The notes beneath the pieces were generated by a model. It searched no databases. It saw only the letters and a list, made by a program, of their open reading frames with translations, and had not been told where the DNA came from. Below, one piece after another: positions 15,672-24,338 of a stretch of 64,000 bases of DNA (positions are counted from its first letter, which is position 1; every line of letters starts with the position of its first letter). This DNA is from VXYL01 sp965200375 (lineage in GTDB: Bacteria > Pseudomonadota > Gammaproteobacteria > Pseudomonadales > Azotimanducaceae), in contig OZ241353.1 of the NCBI GenBank assembly GCA_965200375.1, positions 3,714,008 through 3,778,007 of the forward strand, given 5' to 3'. Made by a program: the position numbers and the translations under genes.

Positions 15672-16513
15672 TGCCGCCGACAACACGCATGAGGCCGCCG
15701 CCGGCGCTGCGCGACCGGGCCGCCAAGCTATGGCGCGACTGGCGCTCCCTGCTGTTCTTCGTGGCGATCATGCTGGTGTTCCGCTCCGCGGTGGCGGATT
15801 GGAACCAGGTGCCCTCCGGCAGCATGAAGCCCGGCATCCTGGACGGCGATCGCATCGTGGTGGACAAGCTCGCTTGGGACTTGCGGCTGCCGTTCACGGA
15901 CACCCGCCTTGTGCGCTGGGCGCAACCGAGCCGCGGCGATGTCGTCACCTTCGAGAACCCGTTGGACGGGCGCCTGTTCGTCAAGCGCGTGGTGGCCGTG
16001 CCGGGAGACAAGGTGTCCTGGCGTCTCAACGCGCTGGCGGTGAACGGCGAGGCGGCCACCTATGCGCCGTTGACGGCTGCCGAGAAGGACCGCCTCCCCA
16101 TTGCCAACCCAGGACGCTTTCACGTCTACCGCGAACGCCTGCTTGGCGAGAGCCGGCTGGTGATGCTGCACAGCAAGCCGGGCACCGGAGACGGCCGCCG
16201 GCGCAAGGCGGAGCGGGCGTTGCGGTCGTGCCAGCAGTTCCGTGCCGTCGCCGAAGCCGCTGGCCGGGCGCTGGCGGCCGCGGTGTGCCGCTGCGCGGAC
16301 TACGGCGACTGCTCGACGCTGCCGGAGTTCACGGTGCCCGACGGCAAGTACTGGATGATGGGCGACTACCGGGACAACTCCAGCGACTCCCGGGTGATCG
16401 GCTTCGTGGATCGCAAGAACATCTACGGGCGCGCCCACGCCATCGCCTTCTCGGTGGACCGGAGCCGGTACTACCGGCCTCGGTTCGAACGCTTCTTCAC
16501 GGATCTGCCGTAA
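15671..16513 (+). CDS. lepB: Signal peptidase I
   Basis: LepB cleaves signal peptides from exported proteins at the outer face of the inner membrane. The 280-residue protein has one membrane helix at about 26-39, the nucleophile Ser51 in PSGSMKPG, the general-base Lys105 in FVKRVVAVPGD, and GDYRDNSSDSR near the C-terminus. It is shorter than E. coli LepB and has one rather than two N-terminal helices, as many bacteria do. A periplasmic insertion at about 180-220 carries several cysteines (CRCADYGDC), possibly disulfide-bonded. It is translationally coupled to the DUF1244 gene. Confidence 0.95.
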   Translation: MPPTTRMRPPPALRDRAAKLWRDWRSLLFFVAIMLVFRSAVADWNQVPSGSMKPGILDGDRIVVDKLAWDLRLPFTDTRLVRWAQPSRGDVVTFENPLDGRLFVKRVVAVPGDKVSWRLNALAVNGEAATYAPLTAAEKDRLPIANPGRFHVYRERLLGESRLVMLHSKPGTGDGRRRKAERALRSCQQFRAVAEAAGRALAAAVCRCADYGDCSTLPEFTVPDGKYWMMGDYRDNSSDSRVIGFVDRKNIYGRAHAIAFSVDRSRYYRPRFERFFTDLP

Positions 16514-16776
16514 GAGCCCTGCCGAGGGCGGTGCCGGCCGAGAAACGGGCGCCGCCGGTGCCTGCCGACGAGCCTTATCGCCAGCGCACCGGCGATGGCG
16601 GCGACTATCGCGCTGGCAACAAGCAGCATGCTGCCGCCCAGGTGGCCCACCAAATCCGCGGCCTCTATGTCGTAGGCCCGCGCCAGCCACCAAATACCAG
16701 CCGTGGCGGCCAGGGCACCGAGCACGATGGTGCGCGCCATCTGCGCGGAACCTCGAGCGCGGATCAGGGAGCGCAT
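16471..16776 (-). CDS. Small two-helix membrane protein, unknown
   Basis: This 101-residue protein has two clear hydrophobic helices, at about 16-34 and 48-68, and a very basic tail. No family is recognised. An ATG at 16776 has a GGGGGA Shine-Dalgarno-like sequence 5 bp upstream. Its 3' end overlaps the lepB 3' end by 43 bp on the other strand. It is 79 bp downstream of the FKBP gene on the same strand. Hydrophobicity and the ribosome-binding site favour a real gene, but the evidence is moderate. Confidence 0.5.
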   Translation of the reverse strand: MRSLIRARGSAQMARTIVLGALAATAGIWWLARAYDIEAADLVGHLGGSMLLVASAIVAAIAGALAIRLVGRHRRRPFLGRHRPRQGSYGRSVKKRSNRGR

Positions 16777-16855
16777 CCTCGTCCCCCGGGCCGGGCGCTG
16801 GGCAGAGCTGCGGGGCCGGCGTTGCGGCGGCCCCTGCTCGAACGCGGCAAGCGGC

Positions 16856-17413
16856 TCAGCTGGTGCGTACGCCGAGGAGTTCCACCTCGAAGATCAACAC
16901 CGAGTGGGGACCGATGCCGATGTTGCCCCGGCCGCCGTAGGCAAGCTCCGACGGGACGTACAGCTTCCACTTGTCGCCCACCCGCATCAGCTGCAGCGCC
17001 TCGGTCCAGCCGGCGATCACGCCGTCGACGGGGAATTCCATCGGCTGGTCCCTCTCCACCGAGCTGTCGAATACGCTGCCGTCAATGAGCGTGCCGTGGT
17101 AGTGGGTGGTGACCAGATCCGTCGGTCCGGGCGTGGCGCCGTCGCCGGATGCCAGCACTTCGTACTGCAGACCGGACTCCGTGGTGACGACGCCGGGCCG
17201 CTTGCCGTTTTCGGCGAGGAACTCCCGCCCGCGCTCGAGCGGTTGCTGCGCCACAATCCCCGGAGCTTGACCAGCAGCCTTGGCCGGGGCTTCGGCACCG
17301 TCCTGCGGCGGCGCTGCGGGCGCCGGCGAACAGCCGGCGGCCAGCACCAGAGCGCCGGCTGCAAGACAGCGCAGGATTCGCGGGTGGGCATGGGAGGCGG
17401 CAGCGGCGGCCAT
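16856..17413 (-). CDS. FKBP-type peptidyl-prolyl isomerase, lipoprotein
   Basis: FKBPs catalyse proline cis-trans isomerisation and help fold periplasmic proteins. The 185 residues begin with a lipoprotein signal ending LAAGC at about 23-27, so the mature protein should be lipid-anchored. A Pro/Ala linker is followed by a single FKBP domain (about 75-185) with YHGTLIDGSVFDSS, FPVDGVIAGWTEALQLM, VPSELAYG and LIFEVELLG. GAGGAG 6 bp upstream of the ATG supports the start. It lacks the N-terminal dimerisation helices of FkpA/Mip. It is divergent from rppH. Confidence 0.93.
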   Translation of the reverse strand: MAAAAASHAHPRILRCLAAGALVLAAGCSPAPAAPPQDGAEAPAKAAGQAPGIVAQQPLERGREFLAENGKRPGVVTTESGLQYEVLASGDGATPGPTDLVTTHYHGTLIDGSVFDSSVERDQPMEFPVDGVIAGWTEALQLMRVGDKWKLYVPSELAYGGRGNIGIGPHSVLIFEVELLGVRTS

Positions 17414-17555
17414 GGCGACTCCTCGTAGTTGGGATGCTTGGGATTGTACGCCGCCGGCAGGCCCGCGCCAGGGTGCCGGGTAGTCCGTGCGCCGCCATCG
17501 TGTACCGTCTTGGCGCACCTGCTAAGGTTGGGCGCATCGGTGGTGCGCATTTGCC

Positions 17556-18101
17556 ATGTCAAGTCGGAATCGAGCCCCCGGGCAGAACGCCCCTGGGCTG
17601 GACAATGTCGATCGTCGGGGCTTCCGTCCCAACGTCGGCATCGTGGTACACAACTCGGACGGCCAAGTGCTCTGGGCCCGTCGCATCGGCGAAGACGATG
17701 CCTGGCAGTTCCCCCAGGGCGGCATCGGCCGTGGCGAGAGCGCCGAGCAGGCGCTGTTCCGGGAGCTGCGCGAGGAAGTCGGCCTCGGCGAAGCGGCCGT
17801 TGAAATCCGCGGCTGCACCAAGGGTTGGCTGCGTTATCGGGTACCCCGCCGCCTGCGCCGGGACGATCGGTTTCTCGGCCAGAAGCAGAAGTGGTTCCTG
17901 CTGCGGCTGCTGGCGGCGCCGGCGGCGGTGAGGGTCGCCCGGGGCAGCGAGCCGGAGTTCGACAGCTGGCGCTGGGTGAGCTACTGGTACCCCGTGGGGC
18001 AAGTAGTGGCGTTCAAGCGCAACGTGTATCGCGAGGCCCTGCGGGAACTGGCGCCCAAGCTGCGTCTGGACGGCGCGGCGCCTCCGGCAGCCGCGGTTTG
18101 A
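17556..18101 (+). CDS. rppH: RNA 5'-pyrophosphohydrolase (Nudix)
   Basis: RppH removes pyrophosphate from mRNA 5' ends to trigger decay. The 181-residue protein has GFRPNVGIV, WQFPQGGI and a complete Nudix box GGIGRGESAEQALFRELREEVGL at about 55-77, followed by the KQKWFLLR motif conserved in RppH. An N-terminal extension of about 18 residues precedes the usual start; a later start is not available as a good codon. The pairing with ptsP directly downstream is the standard gammaproteobacterial arrangement and supports the name. Confidence 0.95.
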   Translation: MSSRNRAPGQNAPGLDNVDRRGFRPNVGIVVHNSDGQVLWARRIGEDDAWQFPQGGIGRGESAEQALFRELREEVGLGEAAVEIRGCTKGWLRYRVPRRLRRDDRFLGQKQKWFLLRLLAAPAAVRVARGSEPEFDSWRWVSYWYPVGQVVAFKRNVYREALRELAPKLRLDGAAPPAAAV

Positions 18102-18162
18102 CGGCGAGCCGCTTGCCCCCCGCACGGCACCCCGCAATGGCGCCTTGGGGCGCATAGGCGCT

Positions 18163-20442
18163 GTGCTCGACGCCCTGCGGCAGATCGTCCAGGACATCGG
18201 CGCGGCGCCGGGCTTTCGCGCCGCCGTGGATCTGCTGGTGGCCCGGGTGTCGCTGATACTGGATGCGGAGGTCTGCTCCATCTACCTGCGGGACCGCGCC
18301 GCCGGACGCCTCAATCTGGTGGCCAACGAGGGTTTGAGCCCCGGCCTCGTCGGCAAGGTATCGTTGGCGTGGAACGAGGGGCTGGTCGGGCTGGTGGCCG
18401 AGCGCGCCGAGCCGATCAATCTCGAACACGCCGCTTCGCACCCGCGGTTCCATCCGGTGCCCGACCTGCAGGAGGACGCCTTCGGCGCGTTCCTTGGCGC
18501 CCCCATCATCCATGTGCGCGACGTGCTCGGCGTGCTGGTGGTGCAGGATCGGGAACTGCGGCGCTACGACGAGGACGAGATCGCGTTTCTGGTCACCCTG
18601 GCAACGCAGATCGCCGGGCGCGTCGCCCACGCCGAAGCCACTGGCGACATCCAGGGCCTGCTCGGCGGCGACACCGAGCCGGGCACGGCCCGCTTCAGGG
18701 GCGTTCCCGGCGTGCCGGGCATCGGCATCGGCACCGCCTTCGTGGTGCTTCCAGCGGCGCGGCTGGATCTGGTGCCGGACATGGAGGCGGAGGACGTCGA
18801 GGCCGAGCTGGCGCTGTTCGAACGCGCCATCGGCAGCGCCCGCCAGGACATAGAGCGCATCAACGCCGGCATGGCCGCCAACCTGGGCCCGGAGGAACGC
18901 GAGCTGTTCGACGCCTATCTGCACATGCTGGACGACGCGGCCCTCGCCGGCGATGTCCGCCGCCTGATCCGCCGCGGCCAATGGGCCCAAGGCGCACTCA
19001 AACAAGCCATCCTGGAACAGGCGGCGACCTTCGAGCGCATGCAGGACTCCTACCTGCGGGAGCGATCCGCGGACGTCCGGGAGCTGGGGCAGCGGGTGCT
19101 CGCCCACCTGCAGGAGATACGCGGCCGCGAAGTGCGCTATCCCGACGACATGGTGCTCGTTGCGGAGGAAGTGACGGCACCGATGATGGCGGACTTCCCC
19201 ATCGAGCGGCTGCGGGGCATCGTCTCCATGAAGGGCTCGCGCAACTCCCACGGCGCCATCCTGGCGGATGCCTTGGGCATTCCCACGGTGATGGGCGCCG
19301 GCGAGGTGCCCATCTACGGGGTCGAGGACCAAGCCGTCATCGTCGACGGCTACTACGGCGAGGTGTTCGTGAACCCCGGGCCGTTGGTGCGCGACTCCTA
19401 CGGCCAGTTCATGGAGGAGGAGGAGGAGTTCGCCCGGGAACTGGAGGATCTGCGGGATGTCGCCAGCACCACCCGGGACGGCCACCCCATCAACTTGTGG
19501 GTGAACATCGGCCTGGTCAGCGAGATCACCCGCTCGCTGGACCGGGGCGCGGAAGGCATCGGCCTGTTCCGCACCGAGGTGCCGTTCGCGATGGGCGACC
19601 GCTTTCCCACCGAGGAGGAGCAGCGGGTCGTGTACCGCGAACACATGGAGGCGTTCGAGCCGCGCCCGGTAACCATGCGCACGCTGGACATAGGCGGCGA
19701 CAAGCCCCTCTCCTACTTCCCCATCAACGAGGAGAATCCGTTTCTCGGCTGGCGCGGCATTCGCGTCACGCTCGATCATCCCGACATCTTCCTCGGCCAA
19801 GTGCGGGCCATGCTGAAGGCCAACGCAGGCCTCGAAGGCGCACTGCGCATCATGCTGCCCATGGTCAGCCGCCTGGAGCAGATCGAAGAGGGCAAGGCGC
19901 TGATCCGCCGAGCGCACCGGGAGGTGGTGGAGGAGGGCTGCGACGTGAAGCCGCCCATGGTGGGCGTGATGGTGGAGGTGCCAGCCGCCATCTATCTCAC
20001 CCGCGAGATCGCCCGACTGGTGGATTTCCTGGCCGTCGGCTCCAACGACCTAACGCAGTACATGCTGGCCGTGGACCGCAACAACCCGCGGGTGGCGGAC
20101 CTGTTCGAGGAACTGCACCCGGCAATGCTGATGGCGTTGCGGGAGATCGCCAAGGGCTGCCATGCCGAAGATCGGCCCTTGGGCATCTGCGGCGAACTCG
20201 CCGGCACCCCCGAGGGCGCAGTGCTGTGCGTGGGCATGGGCTACGACGTGCTGTCCATGAACGCCGCCAACCTGCCCCGGGTGAAGTGGGTGATCCGGCA
20301 GGTGTCGCTGCGCGACTGCCGCCGCATCCTCGCCCGCGCCCTGCGGCTGCGCTCGAGCAAGGAGATACTCGCCTTCGTGCGCCGCCAGCTCGTCGAGGCG
20401 GGGCTCGAGCGCGCGGTGCCGCATCATCAACTGCCGGCATGA
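18163..20442 (+). CDS. ptsP: Phosphoenolpyruvate-protein phosphotransferase EI-Ntr
   Basis: PtsP is enzyme I of the nitrogen-related phosphotransferase system; it passes phosphate from PEP to NPr. A GAF domain occupies about 15-150 and the EI domains follow. The active histidine lies in KGSRNSHGAILADALGIP near 362, the PEP-binding region has GLFRTEVPF, and the catalytic Cys is in GICGELAG near 676. The GTG at 18163 (VLDALRQIVQDI) gives the usual family start and 759 residues; a TTG 18 bp upstream is the alternative. No NPr or EIIA-Ntr gene lies in the window. Confidence 0.95.
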   Translation: MLDALRQIVQDIGAAPGFRAAVDLLVARVSLILDAEVCSIYLRDRAAGRLNLVANEGLSPGLVGKVSLAWNEGLVGLVAERAEPINLEHAASHPRFHPVPDLQEDAFGAFLGAPIIHVRDVLGVLVVQDRELRRYDEDEIAFLVTLATQIAGRVAHAEATGDIQGLLGGDTEPGTARFRGVPGVPGIGIGTAFVVLPAARLDLVPDMEAEDVEAELALFERAIGSARQDIERINAGMAANLGPEERELFDAYLHMLDDAALAGDVRRLIRRGQWAQGALKQAILEQAATFERMQDSYLRERSADVRELGQRVLAHLQEIRGREVRYPDDMVLVAEEVTAPMMADFPIERLRGIVSMKGSRNSHGAILADALGIPTVMGAGEVPIYGVEDQAVIVDGYYGEVFVNPGPLVRDSYGQFMEEEEEFARELEDLRDVASTTRDGHPINLWVNIGLVSEITRSLDRGAEGIGLFRTEVPFAMGDRFPTEEEQRVVYREHMEAFEPRPVTMRTLDIGGDKPLSYFPINEENPFLGWRGIRVTLDHPDIFLGQVRAMLKANAGLEGALRIMLPMVSRLEQIEEGKALIRRAHREVVEEGCDVKPPMVGVMVEVPAAIYLTREIARLVDFLAVGSNDLTQYMLAVDRNNPRVADLFEELHPAMLMALREIAKGCHAEDRPLGICGELAGTPEGAVLCVGMGYDVLSMNAANLPRVKWVIRQVSLRDCRRILARALRLRSSKEILAFVRRQLVEAGLERAVPHHQLPA

Positions 20443-20470
20443 GCGCGGGTGCGGCATCCCGGTTCCCGCG

Positions 20471-21397
20471 ATGACCGACAAGCGCTGCATCGCGACGGTG
20501 ACGACCGACGACTACCTGCCAGGCACGGTGGTGACCCTCGCTTCGTTCCTGGCGCAGCACCCTGGATTCGATGGCGACGTGGTGGTCATTCACGACGGCC
20601 TGTCCGAACGCGGGGCGGCGGTGCTGTCGGCGCTCGCCCCAGACCTGCGTCTGCTGCCGGTGTCCCCGGGCTTGAAGCAGCACCTGCACCGCCTGGGGGA
20701 GGCCCACCCGCGCTTTCGGCCGACGCTGATGCATTGGCACATACTGGAAGCGTATCTGCTGACGGACTACGCCAAGGTGCTGCTGGTGGACGGCGACCTA
20801 CTGTTCCGCCAGCCCATAGACGAGCTGTTCGCTGCCGAAGGGGCGCTCCTGTGCTGCCCGGACTGGGTGTTCCTGGCGGGCCGCTGCCGCGACGCTGCAA
20901 CGTTCAAGCCGCTGCCGGAGGGCGAAACCGGCAGCGCCGACCGGCCGGCGCTGGACCGCACCTTCAACGACGGCATGATGATGCTGGACCGCGCCGCCCT
21001 GGGTGCCGAAGCGCAAGCGGACCTGCTCGCGCTGCTGGTGCCGGAAACCTGGAATCACACCGACACGCCGCACACCAAGCAGCTCATTCACAACATGCAC
21101 TTCGCCGGGCGCCACCGGCTGGTGAGTTCGACGTACAACTACATCCTCACCGCCGGCAACACCATCGTCCAACGCGAGGGCCTAGAGGCCAAGGACGCCA
21201 AGGTGCTGCACTACAACCTGCCGGTGAAACCCTGGATGCCGGGCTTCATGCTGGACTGGCTGCGCGGCGCTCGGCCGGTACCGGCGTTCGCCTGGTGGTA
21301 CGACGCGTGGATGCAGTGCCTGGCCGCCGGGCACCTGCGCAACGCCTCCCGGAACATGGTCGCGTTCAAGTCGGAGTCCGAGGCGCAGCCTCGCTAG
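20471..21397 (+). CDS. GT8-like glycosyltransferase
   Basis: The 308-residue protein resembles glycosyltransferase family 8 (glycogenin/LgtC-type). It opens CIATVTTDDYLPGTVVTLASFL, has the metal-binding DxD as VDGDLLF near 105-111, a TFNDGMMMLD segment like the FNxGvmlld motif, and a late KVLHYNLPVKPW motif holding the conserved histidine. GT8 enzymes are retaining transferases using UDP-sugars. The acceptor is unknown; no polysaccharide cluster is adjacent. The stop overlaps by 4 bp the convergent flavoenzyme gene. Confidence 0.8.
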   Translation: MTDKRCIATVTTDDYLPGTVVTLASFLAQHPGFDGDVVVIHDGLSERGAAVLSALAPDLRLLPVSPGLKQHLHRLGEAHPRFRPTLMHWHILEAYLLTDYAKVLLVDGDLLFRQPIDELFAAEGALLCCPDWVFLAGRCRDAATFKPLPEGETGSADRPALDRTFNDGMMMLDRAALGAEAQADLLALLVPETWNHTDTPHTKQLIHNMHFAGRHRLVSSTYNYILTAGNTIVQREGLEAKDAKVLHYNLPVKPWMPGFMLDWLRGARPVPAFAWWYDAWMQCLAAGHLRNASRNMVAFKSESEAQPR

Positions 21398-22527
21398 ATC
21401 ACGCCCTTAGGTTCCAGCCCCAGGAAGAACTGGCCGGCGGTTTCGTAGTGGGCTTCCCGGCCTTGTATCTGCTGCGTGATCACGTGGGCGTCCTGGAATC
21501 GGCGCTGAATGGCGCGATCGGCGAAGATCGCTGTGGAACCGCTCAGGTTGTAGGCCGCATCCACCACCTCGGCAGACTGGCGAATCGCATGGGTGCCGGC
21601 CATGCGCAGCTGAATGCGTTGTTCCAGAGTGATCCGGCCGCTGACCGAGACCGCTCCCCACACCTCGCCCACCGCTTGGTGGAGCAGCGCCTTGGCGGCC
21701 CGCCATTTCGCCTCCGCCTTGCCCACCTGCTGCTGGACGACGGGATGCTCGCACAGCGGCCGGCTGCCGAAGCGCGGCCGCTTGTCGCTGGCAAGTTCCA
21801 CCGCGGCGTCGAGCCCCGCGCGGGCAACCCCCAAGGCGACGCAGCCGAAGCCGCATGCGAACAGCAGCGCCTGGGGTACGACATACAGCGGCCAGGGTTC
21901 CCGGGGCGGCACGTCCAGACGCATGGCGCGACCTTCCGGTACGAACAGCGCCTCGGCCCGGAAGCTGAAGCTGCCGGTGCCGCGCAACCCCTGCACCTGC
22001 CACACGTCGACCCACTCGACGGCATCACGAGGCAGCAGAAACAGGCGCGGCGGTTCGCCCGGATTGGCCACCAGAGCCGCAACCCAGTTCGCATGACGGC
22101 AGCCGGAGGAGAACATCCACTGGCCGCTGAGCCGGAAGCCCCCCGGCGCCGGCGCCGCCTGCACCGGGCCCTGCGGCGGGCCGTTCGCCACCACAGTGCG
22201 GGGATCGCCCCACACTTCCGCCGCCAGCGCCGGCGGCGCCCGGCAGCAGGTGGTGGCGAACACGGCGCCTTGGTTGAAGCACCAGCCGGCGCTGCCGTCG
22301 GCATGGGCAACCGCGTACACGGCATCGAGATACGCCGGCCAATCCGCCTGTTCGCCGCCCACGGAGCGCGGCAGCAGCAGCCGGAACAGCCCCAGCGCCT
22401 TCATCTCGTCCGCCAGCGCCGGCGGCAGCTCGCGACCAGCGTCGATTTCGTCCGCCGCGGCGGCGATCCGCGGCACGATGGCTTCCGCCCGCGCCAAGGG
22501 CGCACCACCACCGTTGTCGGCTTCCAT
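21394..22527 (-). CDS. Acyl-CoA-dehydrogenase-like flavoprotein
   Basis: This 377-residue protein has the acyl-CoA dehydrogenase fold in the variant seen in flavin-dependent hydroxylases such as HsaA: an N-terminal helical domain (LGLFRLLLPRSVGGEQADW), a central beta domain with GGFRLSGQWMFSSGCRHANWV, and a C-terminal helical domain ending YNLSGSTAIFADRAIQRRFQDAHV. It could be a dehydrogenase or an FMNH2/FADH2-using monooxygenase; substrate and partner reductase are not visible. The ATG at 22527 is chosen because the region upstream does not match the family. Confidence 0.78.
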   Translation of the reverse strand: MEADNGGGAPLARAEAIVPRIAAAADEIDAGRELPPALADEMKALGLFRLLLPRSVGGEQADWPAYLDAVYAVAHADGSAGWCFNQGAVFATTCCRAPPALAAEVWGDPRTVVANGPPQGPVQAAPAPGGFRLSGQWMFSSGCRHANWVAALVANPGEPPRLFLLPRDAVEWVDVWQVQGLRGTGSFSFRAEALFVPEGRAMRLDVPPREPWPLYVVPQALLFACGFGCVALGVARAGLDAAVELASDKRPRFGSRPLCEHPVVQQQVGKAEAKWRAAKALLHQAVGEVWGAVSVSGRITLEQRIQLRMAGTHAIRQSAEVVDAAYNLSGSTAIFADRAIQRRFQDAHVITQQIQGREAHYETAGQFFLGLEPKGVI

Positions 22528-22838
22528 GCCGAGGAGTCTACACCCGAGCCCCCGCGGCGAGTCCGGCGGCGCGCCATTTTCGATTTCGCGGGCGAATGCA
22601 CGGTCCACGACCATTCGGTCGTCCGCCGTCCACAGGCCGTTGGCGTAGGCGTGCAGCGGACCATGCACAAGCCACACCGCCACACCTTCCCGCCATCGCC
22701 GGAAAACGCCCCGCCCGCCCCGCGTCAGAGCGGTCGCTGACCTGCGATTTGTCGCATCCGCGCCGATGCCGTGCGTTCCATGCGCGACGGGTTTCGACTA
22801 TGCTTCGCAATCCGTCGCAAGAACGGTGCTCCCGAAGG
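22528..22838. promoter_or_regulatory. Divergent intergenic region with two inverted repeats
   Basis: This 311-bp gap separates the minus-strand flavoenzyme from pntA and holds no credible gene. TGCGA-TTTGT... reads as TGCGA, four bases, TCGCA at about 22743-22756. GCGACGG near 22783 pairs with CCGTCGC near 22812-22818, which would place a stem in the pntA leader. TATGCT near 22798 could be a -10. These are candidate operator or leader structures only. Confidence 0.35.
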
Positions 22839-23966
22839 ATGCGAATCGCCGTGCCCAAGGAGACGTGGCCCGGCGAATGGCGTGCCGCGCTGGTGCCGGC
22901 GAGCTGCCGGAAGCTCGTCGGCCTCGGCATCGACGTCATGGTGGAGAGGGCGCTCGGCTCGGCCGCCGGCATCCGCGACGACGCCTACCGGGAGGCCGGC
23001 GCCGATGTGGTCACGGACATCGACTCCGCAGTGGTCGCTTCGGACGTCGTGCTGCGAGTTCGCAAGCCGTCGCCAGAGGCAGCGGCGCTGCTGCCGGAAG
23101 GCGCGGTCCACGTGAGCTTCCTGGATCCCTTCAACAGCAAGGAGCTGGTCCGGCAACTGGCGGAGCGCGGCGTTACCGCGGTGTGCATGGAAATGGTGCC
23201 GCGCACCACGCGGGCGCAGAAGATGGACGCGCTCTCCTCCCAAGCGAATCTGGCCGGCTACATGTCGGTGATCCTGGCCGCGGCCCACTGCTCGCGGATC
23301 TTCCCGATGATGATGACGCCGGCCGGCACCATCGCCCCGGGGCGGGTGTTCGTGATCGGCGCAGGGGTGGCGGGACTGCAGGCGGTGGCCACCGCCAAGC
23401 GCCTCGGCGCCCGGGTCGAAGCCTTCGACACGCGGCCGGCGGTCGCCGAGCAGGTGCAGTCGCTCGGCGCCAAGTTCGTGGCCATCGACGTAGGGGAAAC
23501 CGGCGAGACCGCCCAAGGCTACGCCAAGGCGCTCACCCCGGAACAACTCGAACGCCAGCGCCAGGGCATGAAGGCCGTGGTCGCCCGGGCGGACGTGGTG
23601 ATCACCACCGCGCAGGTGTTCGGACGTCCGGCGCCGCGCATCGTCAGCCGCGACATGGTGGAGGCGATGCGCCGCGGCAGCGTGGTGGTGGACATGGCCG
23701 TGGAGTCCGGCGGCAACGTGGAGGGATCGGCGACTGGCGAGATCGTCGACGTCGAGGGCGTCAAGGTCATCGGCCCCGCCAACCTGCCTGCGGAAGTGGC
23801 GGGCGATGCCAGCGCGATGTACTCGGCCAACGTGGCCAACCTAGTGGACGAGTTCTACGACCCGGAGAACCGGCGGCTGGACCTCGACTCCGGCGACGAG
23901 ATCGCCGCTGGCTGCGTGCTCACCCGGGACGGCCAGGTGGTTCATCCGGCCTTTGCCGCCGGGTAG
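22839..23966 (+). CDS. pntAA: NAD(P) transhydrogenase subunit alpha part 1
   Basis: This is the NAD(H)-binding domain I of proton-translocating transhydrogenase, which uses the proton gradient to reduce NADP with NADH. The 375 residues start MRIAVPKE, contain the RKPSPEAAALL region and SSQANLAGY, the nucleotide-binding VFVIGAGVAGLQAVATAKRLGA at about 170-191, and SVVVDMAVESGGN. The gene is split from the membrane part (24006), as in Rhodospirillum and Pseudomonas types. An in-frame ATG at 22800 would add 13 residues; homology favours 22839, although GAAGG directly abuts that ATG. Confidence 0.95.
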   Translation: MRIAVPKETWPGEWRAALVPASCRKLVGLGIDVMVERALGSAAGIRDDAYREAGADVVTDIDSAVVASDVVLRVRKPSPEAAALLPEGAVHVSFLDPFNSKELVRQLAERGVTAVCMEMVPRTTRAQKMDALSSQANLAGYMSVILAAAHCSRIFPMMMTPAGTIAPGRVFVIGAGVAGLQAVATAKRLGARVEAFDTRPAVAEQVQSLGAKFVAIDVGETGETAQGYAKALTPEQLERQRQGMKAVVARADVVITTAQVFGRPAPRIVSRDMVEAMRRGSVVVDMAVESGGNVEGSATGEIVDVEGVKVIGPANLPAEVAGDASAMYSANVANLVDEFYDPENRRLDLDSGDEIAAGCVLTRDGQVVHPAFAAG

Positions 23967-24005
23967 CGCCGGCGCACCCCAACACCAGCTGCACGAGCGC
24001 CGCGC

Positions 24006-24311
24006 ATGGAACTCGTCCCGGTCTATCTGGCCTTCATCCTCGTGCTCTCGATCTTCCTCGGCTTCGAGCTGATCGCCAAGGTGCCCGCGACCCTGCACAC
24101 GCCGCTGATGTCCGGCGCCAACGCCATCTCCGGCATCACCGTGGTGGGCGCTCTGCTGGCGGCCGGCACCGGCGGGCCGGCGTGGATGGCCACCTTGCTG
24201 GGTAGCGCGGCCGTGTTCTTCGCCACATTGAACGTGGTCGGCGGCTATCTGGTGACGGATCGGATGCTCGGCATGTTCCGCCGCCGGCAGCCGCCGCCGA
24301 AACCGGACTGA
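24006..24311 (+). CDS. pntAB: NAD(P) transhydrogenase subunit alpha part 2
   Basis: This 101-residue protein is the small membrane subunit of split transhydrogenases. It has about three hydrophobic helices, the conserved KVPATLHTPLMSGANAISGI segment that lines the proton path, and a basic C-terminus (MFRRRQ) facing the cytoplasm. It lies 39 bp after pntAA and 27 bp before pntB, in the expected operon order. Confidence 0.95.
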   Translation: MELVPVYLAFILVLSIFLGFELIAKVPATLHTPLMSGANAISGITVVGALLAAGTGGPAWMATLLGSAAVFFATLNVVGGYLVTDRMLGMFRRRQPPPKPD

Positions 24312-24338
24312 CCAACAGCCGAACCGATCAAGCAAAGA

